This document shows, in pieces, positions 11,150-19,157 of a DNA stretch of 64,000 bases. This DNA is from Burkholderiaceae bacterium (GTDB lineage: Bacteria > Pseudomonadota > Gammaproteobacteria > Burkholderiales > Burkholderiaceae_C), in the NCBI GenBank assembly GCA_017992055.1, contig JAGOPK010000002.1, positions 580,125 to 644,124 of the forward strand, in the 5' to 3' direction. The notes under the pieces are model-generated. The model made no database searches. It worked only from the letters and a program-made list of their open reading frames with translations, and was not told the DNA's origin. Every line of letters begins with the position of its first letter. The first letter of the stretch is position 1. The position numbers and the translations under genes were made by a program.

Positions 11150-11779
11150 ATGAGCCTGATCCCGAAAAAAGGCACGGTCTATGTCGTCGACGATGACGAG
11201 GCTGTTCGCGATTCGCTGCAATGGCTGCTGGAGGGCAAGGACTACCGCGTCAAGTGCTTTGATTCGGCCGAGGGCTTTCTGTCGCGCTTCGACCCGCGCG
11301 AGGTGGCCTGCCTGATCGCCGACATCCGCATGGACGGCATGAGCGGCCTCGAACTGCAAGACCGCCTGCTCGAGCGCAAGAGCCCGCTGCCCATCGTCTT
11401 CATCACCGGCCATGGCGACGTGCCGATGGCGGTGACGACGATGAAGAAGGGCGCGATGGACTTCATCGAGAAGCCCTTCAAGGAAGACGAGCTGATCGGC
11501 CTGGTCGAGCGCATGCTGGACCAGGCGCGCTCGGCCTTTGCCCAACATCAAGAGCAGGCCAGCCGCGACGCCCTGCTGTCGCGCCTGACCACGCGCGAGG
11601 CCCAGGTGCTGGAGCGCATCGTCGCCGGCCGGCTGAACAAGCAGATCGCCGACGACCTGGGCATCAGCATCAAGACGGTGGAGGCGCACCGCGCCAACAT
11701 CATGGAAAAGCTCAATGCCAACACCGTGGCCGATCTGCTGAAGATCGCACTCGGTGCCAATGCCCCGGTCAAGGCCTGA
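11150..11779 (+). CDS. FixJ-family response regulator (LuxR-type HTH)
   Basis: 209 residues. The receiver domain (about 9-125) has the acidic pocket DDD, phospho-acceptor Asp58 in IADIRMDG, and the switch threonine and lysine (FITGHGD, EKPF). A LuxR-type helix-turn-helix follows (about 143-205: LTTREAQVL, IADDLGISIKTVEAHRANIMEKL). It has the size and layout of FixJ, TtrR and TodT. GAGGAG stands 10 bp before the ATG. It is cotranscribed with the kinase and ends just before a strong hairpin. Possible targets are the divergent PDH operon or folD; this is inference from position. Confidence 0.93.
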   Translation: MSLIPKKGTVYVVDDDEAVRDSLQWLLEGKDYRVKCFDSAEGFLSRFDPREVACLIADIRMDGMSGLELQDRLLERKSPLPIVFITGHGDVPMAVTTMKKGAMDFIEKPFKEDELIGLVERMLDQARSAFAQHQEQASRDALLSRLTTREAQVLERIVAGRLNKQIADDLGISIKTVEAHRANIMEKLNANTVADLLKIALGANAPVKA

Positions 11780-11812
11780 GTCCGCGCCGGCCTGACCCGT
11801 CCTCCTTCCACC

Positions 11813-11835
11813 AAGGCCGCTGCTGAAGCGGCCTT
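11813..11835 (+). terminator. Hairpin terminator between the response regulator gene and folD
   Basis: A perfect 9-bp stem AAGGCCGCT / AGCGGCCTT with a 5-nt loop (GCTGA), followed by GTCGCTTTCT. It begins 34 bp after the regulator stop and ends 22 bp before the folD ATG, so it probably separates the two-component operon from folD. Confidence 0.6.
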
Positions 11836-11857
11836 GTCGCTTTCTGGAGTCCAGCCC

Positions 11858-12715
11858 ATGACCGCCCACAGCATCAGCGGCACCGCCCTGTCGGCACAGA
11901 TCCGCACCGAGGTGGCGCAGCGCGCCGCCGCCCTCAGCGCCCTCGGCCAGCGGCCCGGCCTGGCCGTGATCCTGGTCGGCGACGACCCGGCCTCGGCCGT
12001 CTATGTGCGCAACAAGGTCAAGGCCTGCGCCGAGGCCGGCTTCCATTCGGTGCTCGAGAAGTACGAGGCCGACCTGTCCGAAGAGGCCCTGCTGGCGCGC
12101 ATCCGCGCGCTGAACGACGATGCGGCCATCCACGGCATCCTGGTGCAGATGCCGCTGCCCCGGCACATCAACCCCCAGCGGGTGATCGAGACCATCGCCG
12201 ATGCCAAGGACGTGGACGGTTTCTCCATCCACTCCGCCGGCAGCCTGGCCAGCGGCCTGCCGGGCTTTCGCGCCTGCACGCCCTATGGCTGCATGAAGCT
12301 GATCGAGAGCACCGGCATCGACCTGCGCGGCAAGCATGCGGTGGTCATCGGCCGCAGCAACACCGTGGGCAAGCCCATGGCCCTGCTGCTGCTGCAGGCC
12401 AATGCCACGGTCACCGTCTGCCACAGCGCCACGCCCGACCTGGGCCTGCACACGCGCCAGGCCGATGTGGTGGTGGCCGCGGTGGGCCGGCGCAACACCG
12501 TCACCGCCGACATGGTCAAGCCCGGTGCCGTGGTCATCGACGTGGGCATGAACCGCAACGACGAGGGCAAGCTCTGCGGCGACGTGGACTTTGCCGGCGT
12601 CAGCCAGGTGGCCGGCTGGATCACGCCGGTGCCCGGCGGCGTGGGCCCGATGACCATCACCATGCTGCTGGTGAACACGCTGGAATCGGCCGAGCGCGCC
12701 GCCGCCGCGCAATGA
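11858..12715 (+). CDS. folD: Bifunctional methylene-THF dehydrogenase / methenyl-THF cyclohydrolase
   Basis: 285 residues, the family norm. FolD interconverts 5,10-methylene-, methenyl- and 10-formyl-tetrahydrofolate with NADP+. Visible signatures are [14 protein letters not shown] (with the catalytic lysine), ILVQMPLP, the nucleotide loop [11 protein letters not shown] and the C-terminal [14 protein letters not shown] eight codons upstream is possible, but the ATG at 11858 with GGAG upstream matches known N-termini. It is probably a single transcription unit, or reads into the peptidase gene 87 bp on. Confidence 0.97.
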   Translation: MTAHSISGTALSAQIRTEVAQRAAALSALGQRPGLAVILVGDDPASAVYVRNKVKACAEAGFHSVLEKYEADLSEEALLARIRALNDDAAIHGILVQMPLPRHINPQRVIETIADAKDVDGFSIHSAGSLASGLPGFRACTPYGCMKLIESTGIDLRGKHAVVIGRSNTVGKPMALLLLQANATVTVCHSATPDLGLHTRQADVVVAAVGRRNTVTADMVKPGAVVIDVGMNRNDEGKLCGDVDFAGVSQVAGWITPVPGGVGPMTITMLLVNTLESAERAAAAQ

Positions 12716-12802
12716 CCGGCCGCGAGCCGGCGCTGTTCCCGGCTTGAAGCCCGGCCCGCCGCCCCCATCATTGGCGTTTTGAACCGTCTCCCGCCTGCCG
12801 CC

Positions 12803-14836
12803 ATGACCGCTCCCAATCCGCTGCTGTCCACCGCCGACCTGCCGTCGTACACCGACTTCCGGCCCGATCAGGTGACGCCGGCGCTGGACCAGCTGCTGGC
12901 CCAGGCCCAGGCCGCGCTCGACCTGGCCGTGGGCGACGGCGTGCCGGCCGACTTCGATGCCATGTCGGCCGCGCTGGACGTGCCGCTGGAGCGGCTGTCG
13001 CGCGCCTGGGGCCTGGTCGGCCACCTCAATGCCGTGGCCAATACGCCCGAGCTGCGCGAGGCCTACAACGCCAACCTCGGCCGGGTGACCGAGTTCCACA
13101 CCCGGCTGGGCGCCGACGAGCGCCTGTATGCCAAGTACAAGGCCATCCACGCCAGCTCGGCCGGCCGGCTGAGCCCGGCGCGGCGTGCCGCGCTCGATCA
13201 TGCGCTGCGCGACTTCAGGCTGTCGGGCGCCGAGCTGCAGGGCGAGGCCAAGGCGCGCTTCCAGGCCATCCAGGAGCGCATGGCCGAGATCGGCCAGGCC
13301 TACAGCGAGCATGTGCTGGACGCCACCGACGGCTTCACGCTGGACGTGGCCGCCGAGCGCCTGGCCGGCGTGCCGGCCGATGTGCTGGACGCCACCCGGC
13401 AAGAGGACGGCAGCCACCGCCTGAGCCTGCACCAGCCGGTGTACCTGCCGCTGATGATGTATGCCGACGAGCGTGCGCTGCGCGAGCAGCTCTACCGCGC
13501 CTACACCACGCGGGCCAGCGAGTTTGGCCCGGCCGAGCGCGACAACGGCCCGCTGATGGCCGAGCTGCTGCGGCTGCGCGCCGAGGAAGCCCAGCTGCTG
13601 GGCCAGCCGACCTATGGCGCGCTGTCCCTGGTGCCCAAGATGGCCGAGTCGCCGGCCCAGGTGACGGGCTTTCTGCGCGACCTGGCGGCCAAGGCCCGGC
13701 CGCATGCCGAGCGCGACCTGGCCGAGCTGCGCGAGTTCGCCGCCACCCAGCTGGGCCTCACCGACCTGCAGCCCTGGGACGTGCCCTATGCCAGCGAGAA
13801 GCTGAAGCAGGCGCGTTATGCCTTCAGCGAGCAGGAGGTCAAGCAGTACTTCACCGAGCCCAAGGTGCTGGAAGGCCTGTTCCACATCATCGAGACGCTG
13901 TTCGAGGTCAGCATCCGCGCCGACGAGGCGCCGGTGTGGGCCGAGGGCGTGCGCTTCTTCCGCATCGAGCGGCGGGGCGCGGCCGCGGGCGATGCCGCAC
14001 CGCAGCTGGTGGGCCGCTTCTACCTCGACCCCTATGCGCGCACCGGCAAGCGGCCCGGCGCCTGGATGGACGGCGAGCGTGGCCGCTGGACGCGGCCCGA
14101 CGGCGCCGGCCTGCAGACGCCGGTGGCCCATCTGGTGTGCAACTTCGCCAGCCCGCTGGGCGACCGGCCGGCGCTGCTGACGCACGACGACGTGATCACG
14201 CTGTTCCACGAGTTCGGCCATGGCCTGCACCACCTGCTGACGCGTGTGGACGAGCTGGCCGTGGCCGGCATCTCGGGCGTCGAATGGGATGCGGTGGAGC
14301 TGCCCAGCCAGTTCATGGAGAACTTCTGCTGGGAATGGGAGGTGCTGTCGCGCATGACCGCCCATGTGGACAGCGGCCAGCCGCTGCCGCGCGAGCTGTA
14401 TCAGCGCATGCTGGCGGCGAAGAACTTCCAGAGCGGCCTGCAGACGCTGCGCCAGATCGAGTTCGGCCTGTTCGACATGCGCATCCACACCGAGGCCGAC
14501 GCGCCCGGCCGCATCCAGGCCATCATGGACGAGGTGCGGCAGGAGGTGGCGGTGCTGCTGCCGCCGGACTTCAACCGCTTCCAGAACTCGTTCTCGCACA
14601 TCTTTGCCGGCGGCTACTCGGCCGGCTACTACAGCTACAAATGGGCCGAGGTGCTGTCGGCCGACGCCTTTGCCGCCTTCGAGGAAGAAGGTGTGTTCAG
14701 CCCCGCGGTGGGCAGCCGCTTCCTCCGCGAGATCCTCGAAGCCGGCGGCGCCCGCCCGGCGATGGACAGCTTCAAGGCCTTCCGCGGCCGCGAGCCCAGC
14801 ATCGAGGCCCTGCTGCGCCACCAGGGCATGTCATGA
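12803..14836 (+). CDS. prlC: M3-family oligopeptidase (oligopeptidase A-like)
   Basis: 677 residues, the size of oligopeptidase A (E. coli 680). It is a cytoplasmic zinc endopeptidase that degrades short peptides, including cleaved signal peptides. The zinc motif is HEFGH at 469-473 (FHEFGHGLHH), and the third ligand glutamate lies in the GISGVEWDAVELPSQFMEN segment. The C-terminal FAGGYSAGYYSYKWAEVLSAD is characteristic. An in-frame TTG 24 bp upstream is less likely than the ATG at 12803. Its stop overlaps the next ATG (ATGA), so the two genes are coupled. Confidence 0.95.
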   Translation: MTAPNPLLSTADLPSYTDFRPDQVTPALDQLLAQAQAALDLAVGDGVPADFDAMSAALDVPLERLSRAWGLVGHLNAVANTPELREAYNANLGRVTEFHTRLGADERLYAKYKAIHASSAGRLSPARRAALDHALRDFRLSGAELQGEAKARFQAIQERMAEIGQAYSEHVLDATDGFTLDVAAERLAGVPADVLDATRQEDGSHRLSLHQPVYLPLMMYADERALREQLYRAYTTRASEFGPAERDNGPLMAELLRLRAEEAQLLGQPTYGALSLVPKMAESPAQVTGFLRDLAAKARPHAERDLAELREFAATQLGLTDLQPWDVPYASEKLKQARYAFSEQEVKQYFTEPKVLEGLFHIIETLFEVSIRADEAPVWAEGVRFFRIERRGAAAGDAAPQLVGRFYLDPYARTGKRPGAWMDGERGRWTRPDGAGLQTPVAHLVCNFASPLGDRPALLTHDDVITLFHEFGHGLHHLLTRVDELAVAGISGVEWDAVELPSQFMENFCWEWEVLSRMTAHVDSGQPLPRELYQRMLAAKNFQSGLQTLRQIEFGLFDMRIHTEADAPGRIQAIMDEVRQEVAVLLPPDFNRFQNSFSHIFAGGYSAGYYSYKWAEVLSADAFAAFEEEGVFSPAVGSRFLREILEAGGARPAMDSFKAFRGREPSIEALLRHQGMS

Positions 14837-15468
14837 ACCTGCACCGCCCTGCCGCCGCGGCGGGCCTGCTGGCCCTGCTGCTGGCCGCCATGCCGGCGGC
14901 CCAGGCCCAGTACAAGGTCATCGGCCCCGATGGCCGCGTGACCTACACCGACCGGCCGCCCACCCAGGCAGGCCACAAGGTGCAGGCCATCCGCCGCGAC
15001 GGCCTGGTCACCGGCGAGGCCGATGCGGCGGCGGCCCTGCCGCTGGCGCTGCGCCAACCGGTGGCACGCTTTCCGGTGCTGCTGATCAGCGGCGCCGACT
15101 GCAGCCCCTGCGACCGCGGCCGCCAGCTGCTGCAGGCCCGCGGCATCCCGTACACCGAGCGCAGCGTGTCCAGCGACGAGGACGCCCAGGCCCTGCAGCG
15201 CCTGAGCGGCGCGCTGACCCTGCCCTCGCTGCAGGTCGGCGGCCAGTGGCTGCGCGGCCTGCTGGACAGCGACTGGCAGTCCACGCTGGACCTGGCCGGC
15301 TATCCCAAGGAATCGGCGCTGCCGCGCACCTGGCGGCCGGCCGCCGTGGCGCCGCTGGCACCGCGGCCCACGGCCGCCAACGCACCGGCCACGCCGGCGG
15401 CCGACAGCGCCCGGCCGGCCACGCCGGCCGAGCCCGGTGCCGGCAGCGGCCCGGCGATCCGCTTCTAG
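14833..15468 (+). CDS. Exported DUF4124/glutaredoxin-like protein
   Basis: 211 residues. A signal peptide (about 1-25, ending AAQA) is followed by a DUF4124-type segment (QYKVIGPDGRVTYTDRPP) and a thioredoxin-fold glutaredoxin-like domain with CSPC (C90, C93), the conserved cis-proline region LTLPSLQV and a following GG. The last 45 residues are a low-complexity Ala/Pro tail. It should act in the periplasm, perhaps in thiol redox. The start overlaps the peptidase stop by 4 bp. Its TAG stop shares CTAG with the convergent neighbour's stop. Confidence 0.85.
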   Translation: MNLHRPAAAAGLLALLLAAMPAAQAQYKVIGPDGRVTYTDRPPTQAGHKVQAIRRDGLVTGEADAAAALPLALRQPVARFPVLLISGADCSPCDRGRQLLQARGIPYTERSVSSDEDAQALQRLSGALTLPSLQVGGQWLRGLLDSDWQSTLDLAGYPKESALPRTWRPAAVAPLAPRPTAANAPATPAADSARPATPAEPGAGSGPAIRF

Positions 15469-16421
15469 GCCGGCCAGCGCCGTGGCCCGGCCTGCCAGGC
15501 CGTGATCGCCGGCAGCAGGGCCTGGCGCCGGCGCAGGCTGGCGGCCGGCCACAGCCGCTCACGCTCGTAGAACTCGGCCACCGCCGGTGTGTCCGGCGAC
15601 AGGCTCACCCAGGGCTGCTTGCTGGCGGTGAAGATGTGCACATCGGGCGGCAGCCGGTCGGGCTGGTCCAGCGTGCCCACGCGCACAAAGGCCACGGCCG
15701 GGCCCGAGCCGGCATAGTGGCTCCACAGCGCGATGCGGCACTGCGGGCAGCGTGCGATCCACTGGCCGGCGCCGCTGTCGGACGGCGTGACCACGCGCTC
15801 GGGCGCTCCGGCCAGCAGTTGCAACCGGTCGGCCTCGATCATCGCGTTCAGCGCAAACGAGGCACCGCTCTCACGCTGGCACCAGCGGCAATGGCAGCAG
15901 TGGGTGAACAGCGGCCGGCTCAGCAACCGGTAGCGCAGCGCGCGGCAGTCGCAGCCGCCCTCGGCCTCGAACACCTGGGGGCCGCCGTGCCAGTCCAGGC
16001 GCAGATCGCCCGAGGCCAGCGGCGGCTGGGCCGGGTCGTGCTGCCAGCCGCGGCGCAGGTAGAAGCCCAGCGCCTGCGTGCCCGCCCCGGTGCCCAGCCA
16101 GGGCCGCGGCGTGCCGGGCTGGGCCAGCAGCCAGTCCAGCATCAGCTGGTGCAGGCGGTGGCCCAGGCCCTGGCCCTGCGCGTCGGGATGCACGAACAGC
16201 GCCCAGATGTTGCTGTCCTGGGCATTGGCGATGGCAAAGCCCAGGATGCGGCCGTCGCGCTCGGCCACCCAGCCGCGGCCGGTGTCCTGCAGCGCGCGGC
16301 GCAGGTCTTCGTCGCTGATCCGGCCGGGGGCCAGCGTGTTCTCCTGCACCGCATAGCGCACGGCCCAGATGCCCGGGGCATCGGCCATCCCGGCCTGGCG
16401 CAGAACGACGTCAGCGTGCAT
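15465..16421 (-). CDS. GNAT acetyltransferase fused to GFA/CENP-V zinc domain
   Basis: 318 residues with two domains in one frame. Residues 5-135 are a GNAT N-acetyltransferase, with acetyl-CoA loop HPDAQGQGLGHRL and the later strand-helix GAGTQALGFYLRRGW. Residues 150-290 are a GFA (glutathione-dependent formaldehyde-activating-like) zinc domain with cysteines C157, C159, C175, C176, C178, C181 and C225/C228 (GGCDCRALRY, CCHCRWCQRESGA, CPQC). GFA proteins normally stand alone at about 130-140 residues, so the fusion is unusual. GGAGGG lies before the ATG at 16421, which overlaps the MFS gene upstream by 11 bp; the two are likely cotranscribed. Substrates unknown. Confidence 0.85.
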   Translation of the reverse strand: MHADVVLRQAGMADAPGIWAVRYAVQENTLAPGRISDEDLRRALQDTGRGWVAERDGRILGFAIANAQDSNIWALFVHPDAQGQGLGHRLHQLMLDWLLAQPGTPRPWLGTGAGTQALGFYLRRGWQHDPAQPPLASGDLRLDWHGGPQVFEAEGGCDCRALRYRLLSRPLFTHCCHCRWCQRESGASFALNAMIEADRLQLLAGAPERVVTPSDSGAGQWIARCPQCRIALWSHYAGSGPAVAFVRVGTLDQPDRLPPDVHIFTASKQPWVSLSPDTPAVAEFYERERLWPAASLRRRQALLPAITAWQAGPRRWPA

Positions 16422-17637
16422 GGTGAGTCCCTCCGGTGTCCGGGTCCGGTGCCGGCAGCACCAGGCGCTTGAGCGTGCCAAAGCTGGTCAGCAGCAGGGC
16501 CGCCATCAGCCACATCGGCGCCGCCGCGGTGGTGACGCCGGCCAGCAGGCCGAAGCCGCCGGGCATGGCCACGGTGGCGGCATTGGTGGCCAGCATGCGC
16601 ACGCCCAGGGCTTCGCCATGGCGTTCGGGCGGCGTGACCTGGTGCAGCAGGGCCAGCACCATGGGCTGCACCGCGCCCAGGGCCAGGCCCAGCAGGGCCG
16701 AGCCGGCCACCATGCCGGCGCTGCCCGGCAGCCAGTGGTAGCCGCCCAGCGCCAGCGTGGCCACGACCATGGCCACGCGCAGGGCCTGGCGCTCGTCCAC
16801 GCGCGCGCTGAAGGCGCTGATGCCCAGGCGAACGACGCTGGCGGCGATGGCAAAGCTGCCCAGCACCAGGCCGATCTGGCTGGCCGTCAGGCCGCGCGCA
16901 TGGCCGATCACCGGCACCGCAAACATGTGGGCATCCCAGCAGGCGGCCAGCACCACGTTCAGGCGCAGCAGGCGGCGCATGGCCGGCTGGCGCAGCAGGC
17001 TCCAGGCACTGTGCCGACCATGCCGGCCCGAGCTGGCGTCGGCCACCGCCGGCCGCGGCAGCATGCGCGGCACGCGCAGGGTCAGCACCCAGCACAGCAG
17101 CGGCATGGCCAGCGCAAAGGCGAAGGCGCTGCGAAAGCCCACATGGTCGATCAGCAGGCCGGCAACCACCGGCGACAGCGCGTTGCTCAGCGCCGGCCCC
17201 AGCGCCACCCAGGAGAACACGCGCTTGAGCTGGGCCGGATCGTCGGCCATGCGGCCGGCCTCGCGCTGGATGGCCACCGCGCCCACGCTGAGCGCGCCGC
17301 CGGTGAGCAGGCTGCCCAGGGCCAGCGCCCACAGCTGCTGGCTGGCCACCATCACGCCGGCGCCGGCCAGGGCCATCCACACCGCCGCGCCCATGGGCCG
17401 GTGCAGGCCGTGGCGGTCGGCCAGGCGGCCAGCCCACAGCGCCAGCGCCATCGGCGCCACCGCATACAGGCTCAGCAGCAGGCCCACCATCCACTCGGGC
17501 CGGCCGGCCTGCAGCAGAGCCAGGCTGGCCGCCACGCGGGCGCAGGCCATGCAGGCATGCAGGGCGATCAGCGCACCGATCAGGGCCACAAAGCCGGACG
17601 GCGGCCGTGTGCTGCCCTGGCCGGCCGATCGGTTCAT
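16411..17637 (-). CDS. MFS transporter
   Basis: 408 residues with about twelve hydrophobic helices and the MFS loop-2 signature LWAGRLADRHGLHRPM between helices 2 and 3. A second, weaker copy (ISAFSARVDERQALR) sits after helix 8. It resembles the drug/metabolite efflux branch, but the substrate cannot be read from sequence. The ATG overlaps the rmuC stop by 4 bp, and the 3' end overlaps the GNAT-GFA gene by 11 bp. This gives an apparent rmuC-MFS-GNAT/GFA operon. Confidence 0.88.
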   Translation of the reverse strand: MNRSAGQGSTRPPSGFVALIGALIALHACMACARVAASLALLQAGRPEWMVGLLLSLYAVAPMALALWAGRLADRHGLHRPMGAAVWMALAGAGVMVASQQLWALALGSLLTGGALSVGAVAIQREAGRMADDPAQLKRVFSWVALGPALSNALSPVVAGLLIDHVGFRSAFAFALAMPLLCWVLTLRVPRMLPRPAVADASSGRHGRHSAWSLLRQPAMRRLLRLNVVLAACWDAHMFAVPVIGHARGLTASQIGLVLGSFAIAASVVRLGISAFSARVDERQALRVAMVVATLALGGYHWLPGSAGMVAGSALLGLALGAVQPMVLALLHQVTPPERHGEALGVRMLATNAATVAMPGGFGLLAGVTTAAAPMWLMAALLLTSFGTLKRLVLPAPDPDTGGTHHAR

Positions 17638-19112
17638 GCAGCGCCGTCCTCGCTGCCCTCGTCACCGGCCTCCGCCGGCCCCAGCAGGCGCAGCGTCTCG
17701 GGTTCGGGCAGGGCCTCCACCGCCTTCAGCCGGCGTGTCATGGCCCGCGTGCGCACGGCCGCCTGGTCGATGGTGTTGCTGGCTTCTTCCAGCTTCTTCT
17801 TGGTCTTGGCCAGCACCTCGCCGAACTTGCCGAACTCGGTCTTCACCGCGCCCAGCACCTCCCAGACCTCGGCGCTGCGCTTTTCAAGTGCCAGCGTGCG
17901 AAAGCCCATCTGCAGGCTGGTCAGCGTGGCCAGCAGCGTGGTCGGTCCGGCCAGCGTGATGTGGTGCTCGCGCTGCAGCGATTCGACCAGGCCGGGCCGG
18001 CGCAGCGCCTCGGCATACAGGCTCTCGGTGGGCACGAACAGGATGCCGAAGTCGGTGGTGTGCGGCGCGGCGATGTACTTCTCGCGGATCGTTCGCGCCT
18101 CCAGCCGCAGGCGCTGCTCGATGGCGCGGGCCGCGGCCTCGACCGCCGGCGCATCGGCGCGCTCCTGGGCATCGAGCAGACGCTCGTAGTCCTCGCGCGG
18201 GAACTTGGCGTCGATGGGCAGCCACAGCGGGGGCCCGTCGCTGCCCGGCCCGCCGCGCCCCGGCAGGCGGATCGCAAATTCGACGCGCTCGCCGCTGCCC
18301 GGCACGGTCTCGACATTGGCCGCGTACTGCTCGGGCGTGAACACCTGCTCCAGCAGGCCGGCCAGTTGGGCCTCGCCGTAGATGCCGCGGGTCTTGACGT
18401 TGGTGAGCACGCGGTTCAGCGAGCCCACGTCGCGGGCCAGGTTCTTCATCTCGCCCAGGCCCTGGTGCACCTGCTCCAGCCGCTCGCTGACCTGCTTGAA
18501 GCTTTCGCCCAGGCGCTGCTCCAGCGTGGCATGCAGCTTCTCGTCCACCGTGGCGCGCATCTGCTCGAGCTTTTTCTCGTTGCCCTCCTGCAGCGCGGCC
18601 AGCCGGCCTTCGACGGCCTGGCGCAGCTCGGCCTGGCGGCGCTCGTTGCCCTCGGCCAGGGCCTTGAGCTGCTCGGCAATGGCCTCGGCCTGGCGGCGCA
18701 GCGCCGCATCCAGCGCATCACGCGCCACCTGGCCCTGCTGGGCCTGCTGGCTGGCGGACTGGGCCAGGGCGGTGGTCACCGCCTGCTGCATGGCCGCCAG
18801 CTGGGTGCGGAAGGAATCGATCTGCTCGTTCTGCGTGCGCGCCACGTCACCGCTCTGCGCCAGCAGGGTCTGCTGGAACAGGCTCAGCGTGCCGGACAGC
18901 TCCTGGCGCGTGGCGCGTGCGCCATCGGCCAGCTCGGCGCGCTGGGCCTGCTCGCGCAGCGGCTGCTGGGCCAGCCAGTCGGACAGCTGCTGCAGGGCCG
19001 GGTCCGGCGCCGCCGGCTGTTCGGCCGCGGCCGGCCGCAGCCCACGCAACAGCACGACCAGCAGCAGCCCGAGATTCACCGCCAGCAGCGCCGGCACCAT
19101 CCAATCACTCAT
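17634..19112 (-). CDS. rmuC: DNA recombination protein RmuC homologue
   Basis: 492 residues. An N-terminal transmembrane helix (about 4-24) is followed by a long Gln/Ala/Glu-rich coiled coil (about 45-225) and the conserved RmuC nuclease-like core (NVKTRGIYGEAQLAGLLEQ, PIDAKFPREDYERL, REKYIAAPHTTDFGILFVPTE). In E. coli RmuC limits DNA inversions at short inverted repeats; its nuclease activity is inferred from fold. Length matches the family. It is first in a possible operon with the MFS gene. Confidence 0.93.
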   Translation of the reverse strand: MSDWMVPALLAVNLGLLLVVLLRGLRPAAAEQPAAPDPALQQLSDWLAQQPLREQAQRAELADGARATRQELSGTLSLFQQTLLAQSGDVARTQNEQIDSFRTQLAAMQQAVTTALAQSASQQAQQGQVARDALDAALRRQAEAIAEQLKALAEGNERRQAELRQAVEGRLAALQEGNEKKLEQMRATVDEKLHATLEQRLGESFKQVSERLEQVHQGLGEMKNLARDVGSLNRVLTNVKTRGIYGEAQLAGLLEQVFTPEQYAANVETVPGSGERVEFAIRLPGRGGPGSDGPPLWLPIDAKFPREDYERLLDAQERADAPAVEAAARAIEQRLRLEARTIREKYIAAPHTTDFGILFVPTESLYAEALRRPGLVESLQREHHITLAGPTTLLATLTSLQMGFRTLALEKRSAEVWEVLGAVKTEFGKFGEVLAKTKKKLEEASNTIDQAAVRTRAMTRRLKAVEALPEPETLRLLGPAEAGDEGSEDGAA

Positions 19113-19157
19113 CCGGGCGATTGTGTCAGCGCGGCCCGGCGCGCCGCGGGCGAGGGT

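Noticed and set aside
11012-14821. 1269-codon minus-strand open frame across folD and the peptidase
   Set aside because: It is a shadow of four real plus-strand genes; it lacks any domain and crosses their boundaries.
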